Positions 1 to 8,278 of a stretch of DNA of 64,000 nt are shown in pieces. The DNA is from an uncultured Erysipelotrichaceae bacterium. GTDB lineage: Bacteria; Bacillota_I; Bacilli_A; Erysipelotrichales; Erysipelotrichaceae. The translations under genes were made by a program, and so were the position numbers. Under the pieces are notes generated by a model. The model was not told the DNA's origin, made no database searches, and was given only the letters and a program-made list of their open reading frames with translations. Location: NCBI GenBank assembly GCA_947649125.1, contig CANSQL010000006.1, positions 1 to 64,000 of the forward strand, given 5' to 3'. Each line of letters starts with the position of its first letter. Position 1 is the first letter of the stretch.

Positions 1-265
1 TTTACAAAAGTACAATTTTATAGACGAAAGCACATTTAATGTATGCGCTTACTTACGCTAAAAGTATATCACATGTGCTGTTGCTTTTATTTGTACTTTT
101 TAACAAAATATTTATACTTTTTATCAGAGCTTTTTTTGTTTAGGCACAACAATTATCTATAATAAGCTTTTATTATGAGCAAAATAATATACAATTTTTC
201 TAATTCATTTTACATCAATATTCTTCTGCTTGTAAGTAATTAACACAGATAGCCGGAATTTGCTC
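1..265. other. Leading non-coding stretch
   Basis: I see no gene here. The sequence is very AT-rich. The ORF-track entry on the minus strand across 205-543 has no ribosome binding site, runs through the leader of the ABC-F gene and has no recognisable domain, so I treat it as a shadow. Any gene upstream of the window must end before position 1. Confidence 0.5.
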
Positions 266-294
266 TTGCATTCTACAGTCAACCGTGAGATAAT
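266..294 (+). promoter_or_regulatory. Predicted sigma-A promoter of the ABC-F leader
   Basis: TTGCAT (266-271) and GATAAT (289-294) are separated by 17 nt, which predicts a start near 301. That leaves a leader of roughly 245 nt before the ABC-F start codon, containing the uORF and terminator listed separately. Confidence 0.6.
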
Positions 295-321
295 ACTGTC
301 GCATTGAAAAGGAGTGAGAGG

Positions 322-342
322 ATGAAGACTGTTTCTTACTGA
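322..342 (+). CDS. Six-codon leader peptide (MKTVSY), probable attenuation uORF
   Basis: An AAAAGGAG Shine-Dalgarno (307-314) sits 7 nt before ATG; the frame reads MKTVSY then TGA. The short frame is too small for the ORF track. The segment covering its last codons (TTCTTAC, 333-339) can pair with GTAAGAA at 381-387, so a ribosome stalled on the uORF would disrupt that stem. Such uORFs are known upstream of inducible antibiotic-resistance ABC-F genes in Firmicutes, where drug-stalled ribosomes cause read-through of a terminator. The specific regulatory claim here is inference from layout. Confidence 0.6.
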   Translation: MKTVSY

Positions 343-424
343 TACAATTAAATTATAATACCTGACGGGTATTTCATCATGTAAGAAGGTAGCACGTCTT
401 TTCTCTATACTTAATATAGCAAAC

Positions 425-457
425 AAAAGCTGCAAATTTCCTTTTTGTAGCTTTTTT
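425..457 (+). terminator. Intrinsic terminator inside the ABC-F leader (attenuator)
   Basis: AAAAGCTGCAAA pairs with TTTGTAGCTTTT (one G-U) around a TTTCCTTT-type loop, and the 3' arm ends in a six-T run. It lies between the uORF and the ABC-F start, about 90 nt before the ATG, so it would prematurely end transcripts unless antiterminated. A small ATACC/GGTAT hairpin (358-372) lies between uORF and terminator. Confidence 0.7.
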
Positions 458-547
458 ATATGCAGTCTATACAAACAACAACTTTTATTATCGCTTTCAA
501 AGCGTAAAGTGTGCTCCCTCTTACAAATACAGGAAGGAGGCATTACT

Positions 548-2014
548 ATGTCAATGATTAAAATCGAACACTTAAGCTTTGCGTATCCGTACAGCTTTGA
601 AAATGTATTTGATGATCTGAATTTGATTCTTGATACTGATTGGAAAATAGGACTGATCGGCAGAAACGGAAAAGGAAAAACAACACTGTTAAAGCTTCTG
701 TTAGAGGAATATTCTTACAGCGGCAAAATAAATAAAAATGTCAAATGTGCTTATTTCCCTTATCCGATCAATGATGAAGCAAGCAATACGCTTGTGCTTT
801 TACAATCGCTTTGTCCGCATTGTGAGGAATGGGAATTCAGGCGTGAGCTTGCTGCACTGAAGCTGTCAGAGGAAGTACTGGAGCGCAGCTTTGATACACT
901 GTCCGGCGGTGAAAAAACAAAAATTCAGCTTGCGGCATTATTTTTGAATGAGCATTACTTTTTATTGATTGATGAGCCGACAAATCATTTAGACAGTGAA
1001 GGCAGAGCGGTGCTTGCCGCTTATTTACGCAGTAAAAAGGGCTTTTTATTGGTCTCTCATGACCGTCATTTTTTAGATTTATGTATTGACCATGTGATAT
1101 CGTTAAATCGAAATGATATGACGATCCAAAGCGGTAATTTTTCCTCATGGTGGAATGATTTTCAAAGGCAGCAGGAGCATGAGGCTTCAAAAAGCGCGCA
1201 ATTAAAAAAGGAAATCAAGCAATTGAAGCAGTCGGCACAAAGAACTGCCGCATGGTCCGATCGAATCGAGGCGACAAAGTTTCAAAACGGACCGGTGGAT
1301 CGCGGCTTTATCGGACACAAGGCTGCTAAAATGATGAAGCGCTCAAAGGCTGCGGCTGCTCGTCAACAGCGCTCTGTCGAACAAAAAGAAGCACTGTTAC
1401 AGAACCAAGAGGAAACACAGGTATTGAAGCTGAAGCCGCTTGCATATCATGCGAAAACGATTGCCGCATTACAGGAAGTAGTTTTACAATATGACAACCG
1501 TTCCATAACCTCACCGTTAAGCTTTACGATTCATCAAGGTGAACATATTATCTTAAACGGTAAAAACGGAAGCGGTAAAAGCACGTTATTGAAGCTTTTG
1601 AATAAGGAAGCTGTCTCATATCACGGTGAACTGCTTATGAATCAATCATTGAAGATATCCTATGTACCGCAGGACTGTTCTTTCTTAAGCGGCAGTCTGT
1701 CGTCCTTTATTCACCTTCATCATATGGATGAAAGTCTGTTTAAGGCAATTCTGAGAAAGCTTGATTTTTCACGGCAGCAGTTTGAACAGGATATGAGCCG
1801 TTATTCCGACGGACAGAAAAAGAAGGTGCTGATCGCTAAAAGCTTATGTGAACAGGCACATTTATATTTATGGGATGAGCCGTTAAATTATATTGATATT
1901 TACACGAGAATGCAGCTGGAGGAGCTGCTGAAAAGCTTTGAGGGAACAATGGTGCTTGTTGAGCATGATCAATATTTTCAAAAAGCTGTCGGAACAAAGG
2001 TGATTCAGCTGTAA
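548..2014 (+). CDS. ABC-F family ATPase, likely antibiotic-resistance (ribosome protection) type
   Basis: This is a soluble twin-ATPase protein with no membrane segments. ABC-F proteins bind the ribosomal E site, and resistance members displace 50S-targeting drugs. The first ABC domain has Walker A GRNGKGKTT (residues ~38-46), signature LSGGE and Walker B LLIDEPTNHLD. A charged helical linker follows (~205-300), then a second domain with GKNGSGKST, a divergent SDGQ signature and WDEPLNYID. At 488 residues, and with the short first domain lacking a long arm insertion, it resembles Lsa/Vga-like resistance proteins more than housekeeping EttA/Uup. I chose the ATG at 548 because AGGAAGGAGG ends 7 nt upstream; the track start at 509 has no such site. 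The attenuator leader supports drug-inducible expression. The exact drug spectrum cannot be read from the sequence. Confidence 0.88.
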   Translation: MSMIKIEHLSFAYPYSFENVFDDLNLILDTDWKIGLIGRNGKGKTTLLKLLLEEYSYSGKINKNVKCAYFPYPINDEASNTLVLLQSLCPHCEEWEFRRELAALKLSEEVLERSFDTLSGGEKTKIQLAALFLNEHYFLLIDEPTNHLDSEGRAVLAAYLRSKKGFLLVSHDRHFLDLCIDHVISLNRNDMTIQSGNFSSWWNDFQRQQEHEASKSAQLKKEIKQLKQSAQRTAAWSDRIEATKFQNGPVDRGFIGHKAAKMMKRSKAAAARQQRSVEQKEALLQNQEETQVLKLKPLAYHAKTIAALQEVVLQYDNRSITSPLSFTIHQGEHIILNGKNGSGKSTLLKLLNKEAVSYHGELLMNQSLKISYVPQDCSFLSGSLSSFIHLHHMDESLFKAILRKLDFSRQQFEQDMSRYSDGQKKKVLIAKSLCEQAHLYLWDEPLNYIDIYTRMQLEELLKSFEGTMVLVEHDQYFQKAVGTKVIQL

Positions 2015-2029
2015 GCTGGACAGGCAGAT

Positions 2030-2056
2030 AAAAACGATGCTGAGCGCATCGTTTTT
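2030..2056. terminator. Bidirectional intrinsic terminator between convergent genes
   Basis: An 11-bp perfect stem AAAAACGATGC / GCATCGTTTTT has A- and T-tracts on both sides, so it works in both directions. It separates the ABC-F gene (plus) from the ABC exporter gene (minus). Confidence 0.85.
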
Positions 2057-2069
2057 ATATACTCAATAT

Positions 2070-3929
2070 CTACGCATTTTCAAACTGTGAATTATAAAGC
2101 TGTGTATAGAAGCCGTTATCCTTCATTAAATCCTCATGATTTCCTGCCTCTACGATATCGCCGTCCTTCATAACCAAAATCAAATCGGCATCACGAATCG
2201 TTGATAAGCGATGAGCGATCACAAAGCTTGTGCGATTTTCCATCAGCTTCTGCATCCCCTTTTGAATCAAAATCTCGGTACGTGTATCTACCGATGAGGT
2301 TGCTTCATCAAGAATCAGTATTTTAGGATCGGCCAGGAAAGCACGTGCGATTGTCAAAAGCTGCTTTTGACCCTGTGAAATATTGGTGGAATCCTCATTG
2401 ATTTCAGTTTGATAGCCATGATCCAGTGTGCGGATAAAATGATCAACATAGGCTGCATCTGCGGCTTTGATGACCTCTTCATCCGTTGCGTTAAGCTTGC
2501 CGTAACGCAGATTGTCCATAATCGTACCGTTAAACAACCAAGCGTCCTGCAGTACCATGCCGAACAATGAGCGTAAATCACTGCGGCGCATATCGGTCGT
2601 TTTAATGCCGTCGATATAAATCGTACCGCTGTTTAATTCATAGAAGCGCATCAACAGCTTCACGATCGTTGTTTTACCGGCACCGGTCGGACCGACAATC
2701 GCAATTTTTTTGCCGGGCTTGATATACATGGAGAAATCATGAATAATGATCTTGTCCTCACGATATCCGAAATGCACATTTTCAAAGGTTACCTGACCTT
2801 GGAGCTTACAGTTTCCGTTTTCATCATAGATTTCCACCGGATTTTCACATTCTGCGATTTCCTCATTTTCAGCCAAGAATTCAAACACACGCTCTGCCGC
2901 CGCCGCAGTAGACTGCAACATATTCATGACCTGTGCCATTTGCGTTATCGGCTGATTGAAGTTACGAACGTATTGTATAAACGCTTGAATATCACCGATT
3001 TCAATACGTCCTGCCGCAGCTAAATAACCGCCGACGATACAGACACCGACATAACCGATATTGCCGACAAAGGCAATGACCGGCTGCATCAGGCCTGAGA
3101 AAAACTGTGATTTCCAACCGACTCCGTACAACTTCTTATTATAACCGTCAAATTCCTCAACACTGCGTTTTTCGCCGTTAAAGGCCTTCATAACGATATG
3201 ACCACCGTACATTTCCTCGATATGCCCGTTGACCTCACCGAGATAACGCTGTTGACGACTGAAGTATTTCTGTGAATGCTTCACGATCGTCAGCACCAAA
3301 ATAAGGGAAAGCGGAACACTGACAAACGCAACCAAAGTCATTTGCCAACTGATCGAAAGCATCATGACCGAAAAACCGATAATATTGACAACACTCGTAA
3401 TCACCGTATTCAGGCTTTGTGATAAAGACTGTGCCAGCGTGTCGACATCATTTGTGACACGAGACAAGACATCACCATGAGAATTGGCATCAAAATAACG
3501 AAACGGCAAATGATTGATTTTAGCCGCAAGCTTACGACGTAAATCATAGGCAGTACGCTGTGTTACGGTTGACATGATAAACTGCTGAACAAAGGAGAAG
3601 ATACTGCTGGCGGTATACAAAATCAGCATAAATACAATGATTTGCGAAATATAATCAAAATCAATACCGCCTGTACCGTTGATTTTATTCATAAAGCCTT
3701 CCGCCAATGCAGTAGTCGCCTTACCGGAAATTTTAGGTCCGACGATCATAAAGATCGTACCGGCTACCGCAAATACCATAGCTGTTATGATTTTCACATA
3801 ATAAGGACGCATATACTGCATCAGCTGTCGCATCGTGCCCTTAAAATTCTTGGCCTTAGCGCCTGCGCCCATCATCGGACCCATCGGTCCGTGTCCCATA
3901 CGTCTCGGAGGTGTGTTTTGTTTACTCAT
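2070..3929 (-). CDS. ABC exporter half-transporter, permease-ATPase fusion (canonical catalytic subunit)
   Basis: One half of a heterodimeric type IV ABC exporter (MdlB/YfiC/BmrD-like), pumping lipophilic substrates out of the cell. The N-terminus is a Gly/Met/Pro-rich cytoplasmic tail. Six membrane helices follow (~45-330), then an ATPase domain with Walker A GPTGAGKTT, signature ISQGQ in place of LSGGQ, Walker B LILDEATSSVD and switch IAHRLS. The catalytic Glu is intact here, while the altered signature faces the degenerate site of the partner. I start at ATG 3929 because AGGAGG lies about 8 nt upstream; this overlaps the stop of the upstream partner by 8 nt, indicating translational coupling. 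The track start at 3965 lies deep in the partner gene. Confidence 0.9.
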   Translation of the reverse strand: MSKQNTPPRRMGHGPMGPMMGAGAKAKNFKGTMRQLMQYMRPYYVKIITAMVFAVAGTIFMIVGPKISGKATTALAEGFMNKINGTGGIDFDYISQIIVFMLILYTASSIFSFVQQFIMSTVTQRTAYDLRRKLAAKINHLPFRYFDANSHGDVLSRVTNDVDTLAQSLSQSLNTVITSVVNIIGFSVMMLSISWQMTLVAFVSVPLSLILVLTIVKHSQKYFSRQQRYLGEVNGHIEEMYGGHIVMKAFNGEKRSVEEFDGYNKKLYGVGWKSQFFSGLMQPVIAFVGNIGYVGVCIVGGYLAAAGRIEIGDIQAFIQYVRNFNQPITQMAQVMNMLQSTAAAAERVFEFLAENEEIAECENPVEIYDENGNCKLQGQVTFENVHFGYREDKIIIHDFSMYIKPGKKIAIVGPTGAGKTTIVKLLMRFYELNSGTIYIDGIKTTDMRRSDLRSLFGMVLQDAWLFNGTIMDNLRYGKLNATDEEVIKAADAAYVDHFIRTLDHGYQTEINEDSTNISQGQKQLLTIARAFLADPKILILDEATSSVDTRTEILIQKGMQKLMENRTSFVIAHRLSTIRDADLILVMKDGDIVEAGNHEDLMKDNGFYTQLYNSQFENA

Positions 3930-6183
3930 TGTCCAGTTCCTCCTTTGATAATTGTGAATAGGCAATTTCCTGATATACGGAGCAGTTTTTCAACAGCTCT
4001 CGGTGAGTACCGTTTCCGACGATACGACCCTTGTCTAATACGATAATAGTATCCGCATTCATAATTGAGGAAATACGCTGTGCGACAACCAATACAGTTG
4101 CCTTGGTCTTTTCCGTCAGCTCATTTAATGCCTTGCGCAGCTTTGCGTCGGTTTTAAAATCTAAGGCGCTGAAGCTGTCATCGAAGATATATATATCAGG
4201 CTGCTTCACGATAGCACGCGCAATCGATAAGCGCTGCTTCTGTCCACCGGATACATTGGTGCCACCCTGTGAGATTTCCTCATCATACGTATTCGGCTTT
4301 GCTTCAACAAACTCCTTGGCCTGAGCGACCTCACACGCAAGCTCCAATTCGCTTTGCGTTGCATCCTCTTTCGCATATCTTAAATTTGAGGCAATCGTAC
4401 CCGAGAATAATATGCCCTTCTGCGGTACATAGCCGATTTTATCGCGCAGTTCTTCTTGTGTAACCTCTTTGATATTTAAATCATTGATAGTTACGCTTCC
4501 CTCACTCACGTCATAGAAGCGCGGTACAAGATTGATCAAGGTTGATTTTCCGCTGCCGGTACTGCCGATAAACGCAGTCGTCTTTCCGGGCTGCGCGCTG
4601 AAGCTGATATCATGGAGCACATCCTCTTCTGCGCCGGGATAACGGAAGCTGACATGATCAAAGGTGATCGTACAGCCGTTCTTGCTGTCCAAATGCTTCG
4701 GCTGAGCAGGGTCTTGGATACTGACCTCACAATCCAACACCTCTTTGACACGTACTCCCGCAACGGCAGCACGCGGAACCATGATAGCGACCATGGAAAT
4801 CATCAGGAAGGCCATAATAATCTGCATCGTATACTGAATAAATGCCATAATATCGCCGATCTGCATTGAACCGGCATCAATTTGATGTCCTCCGACCCAG
4901 ATAATCAACAGCGCAACACCGTTCATCACAAGCATCATCATCGGCATCATTGCGGACATCGTTCGATTGACAAACAGATTGGTCTTCGTAATATCCGTAT
5001 TTACCTTATCAAACTTTTCCTCCTCATGCTTCTGCGTATTAAAGGCACGAATAACGCTCATACCGTCTAAGAATTCACGCATCACAAGGTTTAAACGGTC
5101 AATCAGCTTTTGAATGATTTGGAATTTAGGCATCGCAATCATAAAGATCGTAAAAATCATGCCCAGAATCACTGCCAACACAAGCGCAATGATCCATGTC
5201 ATAGATGCTCCTGAGGAGATCACCTTCAACAAGGCTCCGATACCGATAATCGGCGCATAGATAATAATGCGTAAAAACATGACAATTACCATTTGTACCT
5301 GTTGAATATCATTCGTATTTCGTGTGATTAAGGATGCAGTTGAAAAGCGGTTAAATTCTGCATTGGTGAAGCTTTCGACCTTTTGAAATACGTCCTTGCG
5401 CATATGCTTGCCGACACCTGCCGCTATCTTACTGGCAAAAAAGCCGACAAATACGGCACAAACTGCACTCAACAGCGACATTCCGAGCATCTTAGCTCCT
5501 GCATTTAAAATGTAGCCGTTTTGAAGCGCATCAGTGTCAATTCCGATTGCCTCATATTCACTCTTTATAAATGCCGCAACTGCGCCCTGCATCGTAGAGT
5601 CTCCCAGCGCAGAAAGCTTTGCGCTCATTTCCTCACGCATTTCCAAGCGCTGTTCCTCACTCATCATTGCCAAAGCATCAAAAATACTCATGCCCTCAGG
5701 CAGTGCTTCCAGCATTTCCGTTATTTTCTTTGCTTCCTCACTGTTTTTATCAAGAGTGCTGTTTTCTCCTTGCGCGAGCTGATCGAAGCTCATTACAAGT
5801 AACGAAGGCTCAGCTGCAATTTGTTCCGTCTTTTCAAGCTTTTCTTCACTTGTATCTAACAGATACAGCGGCTCTTTTGTAAGATTGGGATAGCTTTCCT
5901 TTTCCTCGGATGTTGCCGATTTATGATCCACAAGGCGATAGCTTTGTTTGAACACTGTTTTTTCTTCCTCATTCATAAACAGCAGCAGTTTATCAAACTC
6001 ACTTTGTCTGATTGCCTTCGGTGCTCCCTCACTGATTCCGCCTGTCTGAATTCCCGTATTTACGATATCAGACATAAAATCAGGTAATGCCAATTCCGTT
6101 TGTGCCTGTACAAATAATAACGCAATAATCGCTATTACCGACAGTGTAAACGGCTTTAAATATTTGATCATCAATGAAATCAT
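3922..6183 (-). CDS. ABC exporter half-transporter with degenerate ATP site and large extracytoplasmic insert
   Basis: This is the partner of the downstream half-transporter (MdlA/BmrC-like). The ATPase domain has Walker A GSTGSGKST, signature VSGGQKQ, Walker B IYIFDDSFSALD with Asp instead of catalytic Glu, and Gln instead of the switch His (VVAQRI). These changes mark the non-hydrolysing site of asymmetric exporters. At 753 residues it is longer than the usual ~580 because about 180 polar, Glu-rich residues (roughly 40-220) lie between the first and second membrane helices, predicted outside the cell. ATG 6183 is preceded by AAAGGAGT. The MarR gene ends 20 nt upstream, forming a MarR-transporter-transporter operon. 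Confidence 0.9.
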   Translation of the reverse strand: MISLMIKYLKPFTLSVIAIIALLFVQAQTELALPDFMSDIVNTGIQTGGISEGAPKAIRQSEFDKLLLFMNEEEKTVFKQSYRLVDHKSATSEEKESYPNLTKEPLYLLDTSEEKLEKTEQIAAEPSLLVMSFDQLAQGENSTLDKNSEEAKKITEMLEALPEGMSIFDALAMMSEEQRLEMREEMSAKLSALGDSTMQGAVAAFIKSEYEAIGIDTDALQNGYILNAGAKMLGMSLLSAVCAVFVGFFASKIAAGVGKHMRKDVFQKVESFTNAEFNRFSTASLITRNTNDIQQVQMVIVMFLRIIIYAPIIGIGALLKVISSGASMTWIIALVLAVILGMIFTIFMIAMPKFQIIQKLIDRLNLVMREFLDGMSVIRAFNTQKHEEEKFDKVNTDITKTNLFVNRTMSAMMPMMMLVMNGVALLIIWVGGHQIDAGSMQIGDIMAFIQYTMQIIMAFLMISMVAIMVPRAAVAGVRVKEVLDCEVSIQDPAQPKHLDSKNGCTITFDHVSFRYPGAEEDVLHDISFSAQPGKTTAFIGSTGSGKSTLINLVPRFYDVSEGSVTINDLNIKEVTQEELRDKIGYVPQKGILFSGTIASNLRYAKEDATQSELELACEVAQAKEFVEAKPNTYDEEISQGGTNVSGGQKQRLSIARAIVKQPDIYIFDDSFSALDFKTDAKLRKALNELTEKTKATVLVVAQRISSIMNADTIIVLDKGRIVGNGTHRELLKNCSVYQEIAYSQLSKEELDNE

Positions 6184-6203
6184 ACGATACTCCTTTCACT
6201 GCC

Positions 6204-6656
6204 CTATTTCATTATCGGACCGTATGCCTTTGCCTTATCTAATATACGCAACAGAGCATCACTGTCCTCATCTCCCAGATAATGAATAAAATTCACGATT
6301 CCCGCTAAAAGCTCAGCTTCGTTTTGTTTCAGCAGCTTTGATGCCTGATCGGTAAGCTGTAAATACACACTGCGGCGATCGCTCGCTAAAACAACACGCT
6401 CCATCCAGCCCTTGCGCTCATATTCACGTACCATCTGTGTAACTGCGGCCGGTGTAATATGAAATATATGCGAAACATCACTCATTTTTATCATTCCGTT
6501 TTCACTTTTTTCCGTTTCTGCTTGAATTGCCCCTAAGGTCATCATATCACGCATTCGAAATAACCGTTGATTGGATCCTTCATGGGCAGAAAGATGCTGC
6601 TTGCGCATAATATAAAACAAATGGCTGAAACGCTTTGCCTTCTCTATATCATTCAT
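6204..6656 (-). CDS. MarR family winged-helix transcriptional regulator
   Basis: A 150-residue dimeric DNA-binding protein with the MarR winged helix in the middle: MSDVSHIFHITPAAVTQMV as helix-turn-helix and ASDRRSVYLQLTD as the wing carrying the family DxRS-like motif. It is first in an operon with a multidrug-type ABC exporter, the usual arrangement for a ligand-responsive autorepressor. An AGGAGAA site precedes ATG 6656. A perfect palindrome and a strong promoter lie immediately upstream, supporting autoregulation. The inducing ligand is unknown. Confidence 0.92.
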   Translation of the reverse strand: MNDIEKAKRFSHLFYIMRKQHLSAHEGSNQRLFRMRDMMTLGAIQAETEKSENGMIKMSDVSHIFHITPAAVTQMVREYERKGWMERVVLASDRRSVYLQLTDQASKLLKQNEAELLAGIVNFIHYLGDEDSDALLRILDKAKAYGPIMK

Positions 6657-6681
6657 ATGCTTCTCCTATTCCTTAATTCAT

Positions 6682-6708
6682 TTAATTGTTAAGTTACTTA
6701 ACAATTAA
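6682..6708. promoter_or_regulatory. Predicted MarR operator, perfect inverted repeat
   Basis: Arms TTAATTGTTAAG and CTTAACAATTAA are perfectly complementary around TTA. The site lies just downstream of the -10 of the marR promoter, where a bound repressor would block transcription. An extra half-site AATTGTTAA occurs at 6729-6736 inside the promoter spacer. Confidence 0.75.
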
Positions 6709-6718
6709 CGTGATAACT

Positions 6719-6746
6719 ATTATAATGAATTGTTAAAAATAGTCAA
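6719..6746 (-). promoter_or_regulatory. Promoter of the marR-ABC exporter operon
   Basis: On the minus strand TTGACT (6741-6746) and TATAAT (6719-6724) are separated by 16 nt. The predicted start is near 6712, placing the palindromic operator over +4 to +30. Confidence 0.75.
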
Positions 6747-6862
6747 TATCGTTTCATTATTTCACATAGTTTTTGATAATTCCTATGTAAAGGATGTATG
6801 GATCAAGCGGATTTAATCATTCGAAGTAAGCGCTTTTTTCGCTTGAATTATCTAAAAAAGAT

Positions 6863-6890
6863 AGGATTTTATGATCAAATCCTTTATAAT
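6863..6890 (+). promoter_or_regulatory. Inverted repeat abutting a TATAAT box upstream of the EamA gene
   Basis: AGGATTT (6863-6869) and AAATCCT (6877-6883) form a 7-bp-arm palindrome directly followed by TATAAT (6885-6890). No good -35 is visible at the right distance, suggesting an activator-dependent or regulated promoter. The regulator is not identifiable. Confidence 0.4.
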
Positions 6891-6922
6891 ACTTGCGTGT
6901 ATCATATTAGTATGAGAATAGG

Positions 6923-7813
6923 ATGATTATATTGAAAAAAGGTATTACAGCGACATGTGCTTCCGCAATATTATTCGGTATCACACCGTTGATTACGACC
7001 TGTATTTACAGCTTTGGGATTAATACGATGACAACTGTTTTCTATCGTTCCTTGTTTGCGCTTATGTTATCGGGGTTCGTTTGTTTATTTCGTCATACTT
7101 CCCTTCGTATTTCCATAAGTCAACTCAAGGATTGTGCGATTGCGGCCGTTTTAGGAAGCGGCTTAACGACGATATTGTTATTTCAATCATATGCGTATAT
7201 CGATACCGGAAGTGCGACAGGATTACATTTTATGTATCCTTTATTTGTCGTTGTTGCGTCTTGTATTCTCTTTCAGGAATCACTGAGTAAACGCAAGCTG
7301 GTTGCCCTATGTCTTGCCTGTATCGCAATGCTGATGTTTTTAGAAAGCGGAAATCACGGCTTGATCGGTTATGTGTTGGCAGTTGCTTCGGCAATCACAT
7401 ATGCCTTCTATATCGAGTATTGTGATAAACGAAGGCTGACTCATATGGATTCATTTCAATTATCCTTTTATCTTGCGCTCTTTACTGCTCTACAGACATT
7501 TATGATTCATCTGTTTCAGCCGCAGCTGCAGTTCTCATTGCCGCTGCCTGCTTATTTACTGATATTACTGTTGGCACTGTGTTCAGCGATTCTTGCCGTT
7601 ATCTTACTGCAGATCGGTATTCGCCTGCTTGGAGGAAGCAATGCCTCATTCTATTGCTTATTGGAGCCGATCACTTCGCTGATCATCGGTATCCTATTCT
7701 TACAGGAATCCTTTCGTATCAATAAGCTGATTGCCGCAGCGCTTATCATCTCTGCCCTTCTTCTTATCTACAAGCAGGATCAAATACAGAATAATGATAC
7801 AAAATCAGCATAA
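6923..7813 (+). CDS. EamA/DMT-superfamily permease
   Basis: An integral membrane protein of the drug/metabolite transporter superfamily with two EamA repeats, about ten hydrophobic helices across 296 residues. Typical family features are the start ITATCASAILFGITPL and the repeat-end segments GLHFMYPLFVV and CLLEPITSLIIGILFLQE. Its substrate cannot be predicted. The start is uncertain. ATG 6923 has its only purine-rich stretch (AGG) too close, while TTG 6932 has AGGATG at a better distance and begins with MKKGITAT, as is common in the family. It is monocistronic, flanked by the marR operon running the other way and a terminator. Confidence 0.85.
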   Translation: MIILKKGITATCASAILFGITPLITTCIYSFGINTMTTVFYRSLFALMLSGFVCLFRHTSLRISISQLKDCAIAAVLGSGLTTILLFQSYAYIDTGSATGLHFMYPLFVVVASCILFQESLSKRKLVALCLACIAMLMFLESGNHGLIGYVLAVASAITYAFYIEYCDKRRLTHMDSFQLSFYLALFTALQTFMIHLFQPQLQFSLPLPAYLLILLLALCSAILAVILLQIGIRLLGGSNASFYCLLEPITSLIIGILFLQESFRINKLIAAALIISALLLIYKQDQIQNNDTKSA

Positions 7814-7850
7814 AAAACAGAGACTTCTTAATTGAAATCTCTGTCTTTTT
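7812..7850. terminator. Bidirectional intrinsic terminator (EamA / csp)
   Basis: ACAGAGA and TCTCTGT, extended by TTC/GAA, form the stem. A six-A run on the left and CTTTTT on the right give U-tracts in both directions, serving the convergent EamA and cold-shock genes. Confidence 0.8.
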
Positions 7851-7864
7851 CGTTTTGGTTTTAA

Positions 7865-8065
7865 TTATGCGGCAGTTACGTTTGCAGCCTGCTCGCCGCG
7901 CTCGCCTTCAACTACATCGTAGTTAACGCTCTGTCCTTCTTCTAAGGTACGGAAACCATCACACTGGATTGCGCTGTAATGAACAAAAATGTCCTTACCG
8001 TCTTCACCTGTGATAAATCCGTAGCCCTTATCGGCATTAAACCATTTTACTTTACCTGTACTCAT
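7865..8065 (-). CDS. Cold-shock protein, CspA family
   Basis: A 66-residue single OB-fold RNA chaperone. RNP1 KGYGFI (residues ~13-18) and RNP2 DIFVHYSAI (~25-33) are intact, and the ends ([20 protein letters not shown]) are standard. Full length for the family. A strong AGGAGG lies 7-8 nt before the ATG. The gene has its own promoter and an unusually long 5' leader, typical of cold-responsive csp genes. I cannot assign a specific paralogue letter. Confidence 0.95.
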   Translation of the reverse strand: MSTGKVKWFNADKGYGFITGEDGKDIFVHYSAIQCDGFRTLEEGQSVNYDVVEGERGEQAANVTAA

Positions 8066-8239
8066 TTTGAATACCTCCTATAAGTGTTTAATAAGAAGCC
8101 TTCAATGTATAAAAAAATCACTGCTTTCCGGACTTATAATACATTGAACATCTAAATATAATTCCAGAATAGTGAAATCATAGTTATTTGTTGCTTTTTA
8201 TTACGTGTATATACTAACACGTATCATTGTCTTAGTCAA
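8066..8239 (-). promoter_or_regulatory. csp promoter and ~140-nt 5' leader
   Basis: On the minus strand TTGACT (8234-8239) and TAGTAT (8211-8216) are 17 nt apart, predicting a start near 8204 and a leader of about 140 nt before the ATG. Long structured leaders are known to act as thermosensors in csp mRNAs. A thermosensing role here is inference. Confidence 0.6.
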
Positions 8240-8278
8240 GCAATTCCTGCTTTTTTGAATATCAGAGCATACCGAGCC

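Noticed and set aside
205-543. 112-aa minus-strand ORF before the ABC-F gene
   Set aside because: No ribosome site, runs antisense through the promoter, uORF and terminator; no recognisable domain.
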